From positions 1-27,630 of the forward strand of contig NW_001915075.1 of NCBI RefSeq assembly GCF_000208925.1: DNA of 27,630 nucleotides. Direction: 5' to 3'. Positions within the stretch are counted from its first letter, which is position 1; each line of letters opens with the position of its first letter. This stretch comes from Entamoeba histolytica HM-1:IMSS. Lineage: Eukaryota; Evosea; Mastigamoebida; Endamoebidae. Of this stretch, positions 21,341 to 27,630 are shown piece by piece. Under the pieces are notes generated by a model. The model worked only from the letters and a program-made list of their open reading frames with translations. It made no database searches and had not been told where the DNA came from. Position numbers and translations under genes: made by a program.

Positions 21341-23920
21341 ATGAAACCAAAAAATGTTATTGTTATTACTGACATTCCTAATGTACCCCCAAAAACATTT
21401 GAATATCAAATTAATCCAGTTTTAATACTTAATGAACTTATTTTTGATATTTGTACTAAAATTAATTTAAAAGACTCAGACAATTATTCAATTTTTTTGA
21501 ACGGATTACCTATTACACCAACTACACTTCAAACAATTCCAGAAAAATCAACAATTTCACTTTCACTTGCATTAGATTTTGCAGCACGTCAAGCATTTGA
21601 TCAATTACAAAAAGCATCAAATGCAGAAGTATTAAAAAGAGTATTATTTTTTATGAGACAAAAAATAACGTTAACGATGTTTGTAAGTGAATTTACACGA
21701 TTAGGAGGTATTGGACTTATTTTAGAAAAAATAATGAAATATGAAGGAAATGTACAAAGTTATGGATTAACTATATTAAGAAGTGCAATGAGTTTTGATA
21801 GTGGAATGAATGAAGTAGTAAAGAATGAAAAGATTATACGATTTTTATTTTCAATGATTGATGAAGGAGTAATTGCAAGTGTTTGTAGACAATCACTTGA
21901 ATTACTTTTTGTTGCTATTCATTATGGAGGATTTAATATCATGTGGAAGATTGTAAAAGAGAGAGCAAAAGACAGAGACGAATTACCTTTAGCAAATGTT
22001 GTTAAATTGTTAAAAAGTGGAGATATAGAAACTGTTGGAAATTCATTAACATTGTTATATGGAATTTTACATGTTGCACCACAAGAAAAAAAATATGGAA
22101 TTCGAACTAAATTAAAATATCAAGGAGTTCATAAAATAGTAGAAGAACTAAAATCTGGAGGAAGTAAAAAAGAACTTAAAGAGCAAATAACATTATTAGA
22201 GAAATATTTTTATGGAGACGATGTAAGAAAAGAAAAAAAGTCATTAGCCAAAATGATCAAAAAAGAACAAGATAGAATGAAAAGAGTTAAAAATGAAAAT
22301 ATTTCTAAGAAAAGAACCATTGAAATTATTAAAAAAGAAATAGAAACTATTCAAATGAAAATACCTATTCTTAATGATGAATTAGAATTAATGAAACAAC
22401 AAACAAATTCATTAGAAAAAGAAATAGAACCATTAAAAGAACATGTATTAAGAAAAAATATTTTAAAATTAATTAAAAATATGACAGATGATGAAATTAA
22501 AAAAGAATGGGTTAAATATAAAGTATTAGTTGAAAGTGTTGAAAAAGAAAAAATTGCTTTAAATTCTCAAATTGAAGAAATGAAAGAAAAACATTTAAAA
22601 ATAACAAATTCTTCTTTTGGAAATTCAACACTTTCTTTAAATAAAAATTCACCTAGAGGAAAAGTTAGAATGACTAAATTCCTTGAAACAAGAAGAACAA
22701 TTAATAGAAAACCTTCTGATAATCAACATTTTAGAAAACCTGAACTTCCTCCACAACATAATATTATTAGAATCCCTTGGAGACGTATTCTTTTTACTCC
22801 AAATCCAAAAAAACCAACTATTTGGGATGATATTAAAATTCTTCATGTTAGAGAAAAACAATTACAAACTTCTTTTCTTACTTCAGTCTCAGTTACTAAT
22901 ATCTCTTTCATTTTAGACCCTTCAAAATTAATTGCTCTTTCTATTTTATTTGCAAAACAACCAAATGAATCAAAATTCTTTGAAGCATTCACTCATATGT
23001 ATTCTAAAACATTTGATACTAAAACATTTGAATTAGTTAAAAAAATTATTCCTACTGAAGCAGAAGCTTTTCAATTATTTAGTTCAAAAACATTAAATAT
23101 ACCAGAAACTTTATTAAAAAGATTAGCTTTAGCTAAAAATTTACCTACTAAAATTGCTATTTGGTCACAAGTTACTGTTTTAGAAAAAAGATTAGATGAA
23201 GTTAATGAAAAAATATCTTGTATTGAAACTGCAATTAAAGTACTTAAAAAAAGTTTTGGATTTAAAGAAGTATTAACTATTATTACTTCTTATAATCATC
23301 AACTCAACTTATTTGATAGCAATAAAGGATTTGATTTAACTTGTCTTTTAAAACTAAAAGATCTTAAAACTAATACTAATGAAACGCTATTAGATTGTAT
23401 CATTTCAAATCTTTCTAATATTAAGATTTTATTACGTGAATTTAATGAATGTAAACCAGCAATTCTTGTTGAATTAAAAGAACAACTTGATATGACTCAT
23501 TCTTTAATTGATGAATTAAATAATTTAAAAGATATAATGAAAGAATTGGCTGAAGATGATTTAAATATTGCTTCTAGTGAAGTTGGTAGAGTTAAGAATA
23601 AAGCATTAGAAATTTTAGAAATGGGAGAAAGAACACAATCTTCATTTTATTCCTTAGTTTCATGGTGTATGGGAACTACTGAACATCTCGATTATTTTGA
23701 TACAAAAATTTTCTTTGGTTTAATTTCTACATTCCATGCACATTTATTAATGAGTAAAGCATTAATAAAAATTAATGCATATGAACAAATGAAAAGAATG
23801 AGAATGACAAGAGGTAATTGTTTATCAGAAAATGAAACTAATTTGATGGTTGAAATTATTGATAAAATTCGTTCTGGTGAAATTGGAAGACAAATGCTTA
23901 AAAAAACAACTTCTAATTAA
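21341..23920 (+). CDS. Formin-like protein: N-terminal regulatory/armadillo region, coiled coil, FH2 domain, no FH1
   Basis: An 859-residue intronless protein. Residues 1-80 look like a ubiquitin-fold/GTPase-binding segment (IFLNGLPITPTTLQTIPEKS). Residues about 80-270 are helical repeats of the GBD/FH3 armadillo type, with features such as LGGIGLILEKI. A strong coiled coil spans about 270-423. FH2 starts at about residue 475 with RIPWRRILFTPNPKKPTIWD, the lasso/linker pattern of formins (W...TIWDD), and runs to the C-terminus. Formins nucleate and processively elongate actin filaments under Rho GTPase control. Oddities: no polyproline FH1 (only PELPPQ near 467), and the usually conserved GNxxNxG segment is altered (ITSYNHQLNLF near 645-655), although the following LLKLKDLKTN resembles the family. 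No obvious DAD-like tail follows FH2. The domain order resembles Diaphanous-related formins. Confidence 0.88.
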   Translation: MKPKNVIVITDIPNVPPKTFEYQINPVLILNELIFDICTKINLKDSDNYSIFLNGLPITPTTLQTIPEKSTISLSLALDFAARQAFDQLQKASNAEVLKRVLFFMRQKITLTMFVSEFTRLGGIGLILEKIMKYEGNVQSYGLTILRSAMSFDSGMNEVVKNEKIIRFLFSMIDEGVIASVCRQSLELLFVAIHYGGFNIMWKIVKERAKDRDELPLANVVKLLKSGDIETVGNSLTLLYGILHVAPQEKKYGIRTKLKYQGVHKIVEELKSGGSKKELKEQITLLEKYFYGDDVRKEKKSLAKMIKKEQDRMKRVKNENISKKRTIEIIKKEIETIQMKIPILNDELELMKQQTNSLEKEIEPLKEHVLRKNILKLIKNMTDDEIKKEWVKYKVLVESVEKEKIALNSQIEEMKEKHLKITNSSFGNSTLSLNKNSPRGKVRMTKFLETRRTINRKPSDNQHFRKPELPPQHNIIRIPWRRILFTPNPKKPTIWDDIKILHVREKQLQTSFLTSVSVTNISFILDPSKLIALSILFAKQPNESKFFEAFTHMYSKTFDTKTFELVKKIIPTEAEAFQLFSSKTLNIPETLLKRLALAKNLPTKIAIWSQVTVLEKRLDEVNEKISCIETAIKVLKKSFGFKEVLTIITSYNHQLNLFDSNKGFDLTCLLKLKDLKTNTNETLLDCIISNLSNIKILLREFNECKPAILVELKEQLDMTHSLIDELNNLKDIMKELAEDDLNIASSEVGRVKNKALEILEMGERTQSSFYSLVSWCMGTTEHLDYFDTKIFFGLISTFHAHLLMSKALIKINAYEQMKRMRMTRGNCLSENETNLMVEIIDKIRSGEIGRQMLKKTTSN

Positions 23921-23936
23921 TTTTTTTTATTCTTCT
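23914..23936. terminator. Shared convergent 3'-end region between formin and cinA genes
   Basis: The two stop codons (23,918-23,920 plus; 23,927-23,929 minus) are separated by 6 nt. Overlapping TAATT motifs, the Entamoeba UA(A/U)UU poly(A)-site signal, can be read on both strands in CTAATTAATT, followed by a T-run on the plus strand. The mRNAs must therefore overlap at their 3' ends unless each ends essentially at its stop codon. Confidence 0.4.
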
Positions 23937-24409
23937 TTTAATAATTCAAGTAATAAAGATAAAACTTGTCTTGTTGCTTCATTGACATTACTCAAACGGT
24001 CTGATTTAAGACGTAATTCTCTCTTTTCAATTCTTTCTTTTACAATCACACAAATATAAATTAACCCAACTTTACTTTCTTCTAATGATGGTGATGGTCC
24101 TGCATATCCTGTGATAGAAGCAGAACAATCAGACTTCATAATTTGTTTTACTCTTTCTGCCATCTCTTGTGCAACAACATAACTCACTTCTGTATATTTA
24201 TTAATACTTTCTTGAGATACACCAAGAACTTGGGCCTTAACTTCATTACAATAAGCAACAATACCTCCACGAATAACAGCTGATGACCCTGGAACAGAAG
24301 TTAAGTTTGATGTAATTCTTCCAGCACTACAACTTTCTGCTGAAGAAAAAGTTAAATGCTTCTTAATTAACAAATGAATAATTTCTTCTGAGAGTTGTAA
24401 ACAATTCAT
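23927..24409 (-). CDS. CinA C-terminal domain protein (PncC-type nicotinamide-nucleotide amidohydrolase)
   Basis: 160 residues, ATG to TAA, intronless, the size of stand-alone bacterial PncC (about 165). Signature blocks: SAESCSAG (23-30, family TAESCTGG, holding the proposed catalytic Ser), PGSSAVIRGGIVAYCNEVKA (40-59, with the conserved Lys 58), LGV (62-64), VSYVVAQEMAERV (75-87) and TGYAGP (100-105, family TGIAGP). The bacterial enzymes deamidate nicotinamide mononucleotide to nicotinate mononucleotide in pyridine nucleotide recycling; the same domain is annotated as competence/damage-inducible CinA. The glycine-rich GGGT that usually follows TGIAGP is replaced by SPSLEES. No targeting peptide, so cytosolic. 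The family is typical of bacteria, so lateral transfer into the protist lineage is a reasonable inference. Confidence 0.92.
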   Translation of the reverse strand: MNCLQLSEEIIHLLIKKHLTFSSAESCSAGRITSNLTSVPGSSAVIRGGIVAYCNEVKAQVLGVSQESINKYTEVSYVVAQEMAERVKQIMKSDCSASITGYAGPSPSLEESKVGLIYICVIVKERIEKRELRLKSDRLSNVNEATRQVLSLLLELLKEE

Positions 24410-24963
24410 TAATAAAAGAGAAATAAATTTTGATTTATAAAACGAGATAAAAAATTATTAAGTTATTATAATATTCTAACAATTGATTTCTCTTATTCTT
24501 TCTCCATAACTTTTTTCTCTTTTCTTTTAAATAACAAAATAGTTAAAAATAAGATTATATCTTTTTATTTTTAAGATATAATTGACTTTATTGTTTATTA
24601 ATACTACAAATATCAACAAAACTAAAAACCTCTTTTTTTTTACAACTATTTTATTGTTCTTGTAAACATTTATTTTTCTTCTTCTTTTGTACATTTAAGA
24701 TACCTAAAACAAATGTAGTTTCATTTCAAATTAAGTTTTATTTATATTCTTTACGAAATGTGATAATAAGTCCAATGTCTTAAAATAGGTAAGAACATTT
24801 TGTTTCTATCACTAAATGACTTTTAAGAATGTTAAAGTTCTTGTATTTAAGATGATATGATTTAGTCATTTTCTTTTATTTTAACAAAAATAAAATTATT
24901 TAGGAAAATGAAGATAAGGTTGTAATAAATCAAGTTATCAGTGAAATAAATTACAGACAATCG
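24410..24963. other. Intergenic spacer between cinA and the BRCT gene
   Basis: Holds the cinA 5' flank (TATA-like TTTTATAAATC on the minus strand near 24,440) and the 3' flank of the BRCT gene. A plus-strand GTATTTAAG at 24,843-24,851 matches the Entamoeba TATA word, but no gene follows it on that strand. No RNA gene or repeat was recognised. Confidence 0.5.
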
Positions 24964-25317
24964 TTACATATCAAAATTGAGGACATATTGATTAATAGAA
25001 AGAAGACGTCGTTCAGCTATACAATCAAATAGCCATTGGTGAGATAACACCGGAACTCCCCATCGTAAAGCATGACTTGCTTTATCACTTGTCAACCCCT
25101 TTGATAATAAAAAAGTCACTGATTTACTTTCCATATCTTCCATGTAAATACCACCACACAATTCAACCATTCCACGAAGTAACAACCGTTCATCGCTCTA
25201 TAATATTAATACTTTTGGAGTATAATAAAAAATATACCAAACACTATAGCCACTAACACAGATAATGTGTCCTCCTAAAAACTGAAGGTTTGATTCACAT
25301 AATGGTTGTGTTGTCAT
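24964..25317 (-). CDS. Small single-BRCT-domain protein, two exons
   Basis: Exon 1 is 25,243-25,317 (ATG, 25 codons) and exon 2 is 24,964-25,197 (TAA at 24,964-24,966), giving 102 residues after removal of a 45-nt intron. Almost the whole protein is one BRCT domain: QFLGGHIICVSGYS (12-25), the turn glycines G40-G41 in VELCGGIYM, VTFLLSKG (52-59), SDKASHAL (62-69), WGVPVLSHQWLFDCI (71-85, with signature W80) and LLSINQYVL near the end. BRCT domains bind phosphopeptides or each other in DNA-damage and cell-cycle proteins. The pattern looks most like TopBP1/Rad4-type repeats. A lone BRCT without another domain is unusual; it may be an adaptor or a shortened paralogue. The join removes the only interruption and restores the first two BRCT strands, which supports the exon model. 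Confidence 0.85.
25198..25242 (-). other. Spliceosomal intron in the BRCT gene (45 nt)
   Basis: On the minus strand it starts GTTTGGTATA and ends ATATTATAG. The donor is close to the Entamoeba consensus GTTTGT and the acceptor is UAG. It is in phase 0. Its length is a multiple of three, but it ends in an in-frame TAG, so retention would truncate the protein after exon 1. Confidence 0.85.
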
Positions 25318-26174
25318 TCTCACTACTTTTCTTTTTGTTTCTTTTTTGGTTTAAGATCTTTACTTTTTAAGTTTTTGTCTTACATAACAAACAGTTTTTT
25401 TGTGAAAAGTTAATAATATAAAACAATATATTAAAAAGTGTTTTTCAAAACAACAAATGATTTTATAAATAACGCAAGGATAAATTACTATCAATAATAA
25501 ATCTGACATAAAAGAAGGTAAAAAGAAGCAAAGTTCAAATAATATTTATTGAACTTAATATTTTAAACATAATATAACTAAAAAAAAAAGAAAATCATAA
25601 AAACATAAATTTATAATATTATTTCAAAACAAAAATCATTATTAATATTATATACATTAATAGAACAATAAATTAGAGTAAAATAAATGTTTTTATTATA
25701 TTATTATAAATTGATATAAGTATTTTTATTTTAAATGATATTTTATAGAGATAAAAATGTTTTGCAATTATTTTAATAATTAATATAATACCAATAAAAT
25801 GAATAATTATTATAGATAAAATACTACAATTTAATGAAATAAATATATAATTATATAAGATAATGAAACAATAAATTAGAAATTAAATGTCTTTTTTAAG
25901 AGTAGTATTATAATAATTGTAGTTGAAGAAAAATTAATTTAATGGGTTGACTGTATTACTTTCAGTACATATTATGATAATATAAAATAATATATTACAT
26001 TATAATATGATGAATATTTCATTCATAATATTTGTGTATTGAATATATTATTAGTATTTAAATAATACATTTTTATACATTCTTATTATTTAATAATTGA
26101 GTTAAAACATTAAGTGTGAATATTTCAAATAAAATAAAATAAACATTATTTTATGCTCTTTTAGATTATTTTTT
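25318..26174. other. AT-rich intergenic DNA
   Basis: The first 50 bp are the BRCT promoter side (minus-strand GATCTTAAACC about 45 nt before the ATG is at best weakly TATA-like). The rest is A/T low-complexity sequence leading into the repeat at 26,175. No coding or RNA feature was seen. Confidence 0.5.
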
Positions 26175-27630
26175 GGCAACGAAAAAAAGCAAATAATTGA
26201 AAAAGAAGAGAATGAATGATATAAAAGAATAAAAAGAAAGTAAAAAGTAGAAGAAGATGAAGAAAGAATAAAAGTAGAAAGGAGAGAATATAAAAAGAAA
26301 GAATATAAAGTGTAATAAAACAAAAGAGATGATAAAAGAAGAAAAGAATGAAAAAATAAAGGATGCAAATTTTATTGAAACAAATAAAAAAAGCACAATA
26401 AAAAAAGCGCAAAATTTAATGATGCAAAATATTTTGAAATAAAAATAAAACAACATTTTATATTATTATATTTGATAATAATTTATATTATATATTAAAT
26501 CCATCATATTTATTTATTATTTATCTTTCTTTTCTTTTTATTATTTCATATATTAAATTATTATTCATTCATTTATTATTTATATTTCATTTATTAAATA
26601 AAATAAAAATGAAATTGTAAAATATCAATCAATTAAATATTCTTGAATAATAATTTATTAATATTTAATAATTGAAATAAAAAATAATAAAGTAACAATA
26701 ATGATATATTCAATATATTCTTTATTTAATTTGTTCAATATTAGATTATTTTATTTCATTATCATTTCATTGTCTTCATTATTTTATTTCATTTATTATT
26801 TCATATTCATAAAATATTTTTTAAAATCAAATAAACAATAATATTGATATTCATTCATCATATTCATTTAATATAATAAATATACACAACATTTCTGATT
26901 AAATAATGAATAATTAAGAATGAAAATATTGATTATATTTAATATTTTATTCAACATAAAATCAATAAAACATATAATTTGATAATACACAAATGAAATA
27001 ATAAAGAAATATACAATACTCAAGAATTAATAAAAAAGAAATAAAAAGAATAAATGAATATAAAAGTGATAAATAATAGAAGAAAGAAATAGAAAAACAA
27101 TGAAAAACAAATAATATTAAAAGAATATAAATATATAAAAGAATAAAAAGAAAGTAGAAGAAGAATATAAAAATAATAAATCACAAAGAGATGATAAAAG
27201 AAGAAAAGAATGAAAATGGTGTATTTTTAATGTAAAAAATTAGAAATATTCAATAATAAGTGTCTAATTTAATGATTCAAAATAATTAATATTGTTTTAT
27301 TGAAAAAAAATATTGTATTATTTTTTATGTTTATTATTTATATGTATAACTTCATTATGATGTTTATTATATAATCAATCATATGTGTTATGTTATTATA
27401 ACATATAATAAGTGATAAAATATAAATGAAAATGATATGAATATATAACATAGATTGAATATAGAAAAACAAAAGAATAAATGATAAATAAATATAGAAA
27501 TGATAATCAATGATATAATAATAAAATCAAAGTATAAAATATAAAATTAATAATAATATAAATAAAAAGAGAATAAATATAAATTGAAAATAGATATAAA
27601 TGATAAGAATATAAAAGATGAAAAGATGAA
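26175..27630 (+). repeat. AT-rich dispersed repeat, copy 2 (uninterrupted, right end outside the window)
   Basis: Same element as 7,297-7,860 plus 12,639-13,495 but without the LINE. Parts: purine block 26,175-26,406 (about 90 bp longer than copy 1, including GGATGCAAATTTTATTG and two tandem 14-15-bp units of the type ACAATAAAAAAAGC), AT block 26,407-26,810, unoccupied LINE target near 26,817-26,836, second purine block about 27,010-27,215 and an A-rich tail to the window end. Antisense open frames over the purine blocks are hydrophobic by composition and not credible genes. Confidence 0.85.

Noticed and set aside
24843..24851. GTATTTAAG on the plus strand as a promoter
   Set aside because: Good TATA word, but no plus-strand gene follows; only a very short ORF begins near 24,900.
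26102..26456. Minus-strand hydrophobic ORFs over the repeat, with a near copy at 7,252-7,487
   Set aside because: They recur only because the repeat recurs; the residues follow from complemented A-rich purine blocks and the frames are not conserved between copies.
1..27630. tRNA arrays, rRNA, CRISPR or prokaryotic operon features
   Set aside because: No tRNA-like cloverleaf, STR-flanked tRNA unit, rRNA segment or regularly spaced repeat was seen; the gene structure is eukaryotic.

Overview
The window is very A+T-rich eukaryotic DNA, most likely from an Entamoeba species. That assignment is inference from several signs together: two non-LTR retrotransposons with an R2-type C-terminal endonuclease (the EhLINE type), a 45-nt GTTTGG...TAG intron, GTATTTAAAG-like TATA motifs, compact mostly intronless genes, and a gene content of a formin, a VWA protein of the alpha-kinase type and a bacterial-type CinA/PncC. 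The species cannot be fixed from the sequence.

Positions 1-14,500 are repeat-rich. A decayed LINE (LINE-A) runs from the window edge to about 4,030. AT-rich DNA with scattered remains of an unrecognised coding sequence follows (about 5,210-6,090, and 6,738-6,977). A second LINE (LINE-B, 7,861-12,638) is complete at the DNA level. It is bounded by a 19-bp target-site duplication and splits a copy of an AT-rich repeat family. Another copy of that repeat, without the LINE, lies at 26,175-27,630. Both LINEs carry frameshifts and in-frame stops and should be unable to move by themselves.

Positions 14,500-19,960 are gene-poor. They hold one small minus-strand gene for a secreted acidic/tyrosine-rich protein, interrupted by a 100-N assembly gap at 15,174-15,273. 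A long T-rich stretch (16,200-19,300) follows, opposite in strand bias to the A-rich repeats upstream.

Positions 19,963-25,317 form a compact single-copy block: a VWA-domain protein (+), a formin-like FH2 protein (+), a stand-alone CinA C-terminal domain protein (-) and a 102-residue single-BRCT protein (-, one intron). The formin and cinA genes converge with only 6 nt between their stop codons. All five putative host genes end in TAA. Nothing suggests they form one pathway: they read as actin assembly, a probable adaptor, pyridine nucleotide or damage metabolism, and a DNA-repair or checkpoint type module.

I found no convincing new multi-gene system. The points most worth a second look are the nested LINE with its paralogous empty site, the excess of TGA among LINE nonsense codons, the different lesions in the two LINE endonucleases, the secreted gene at the gap, the small BRCT protein, and the unidentified coding relic near 5.3-6.0 kb.
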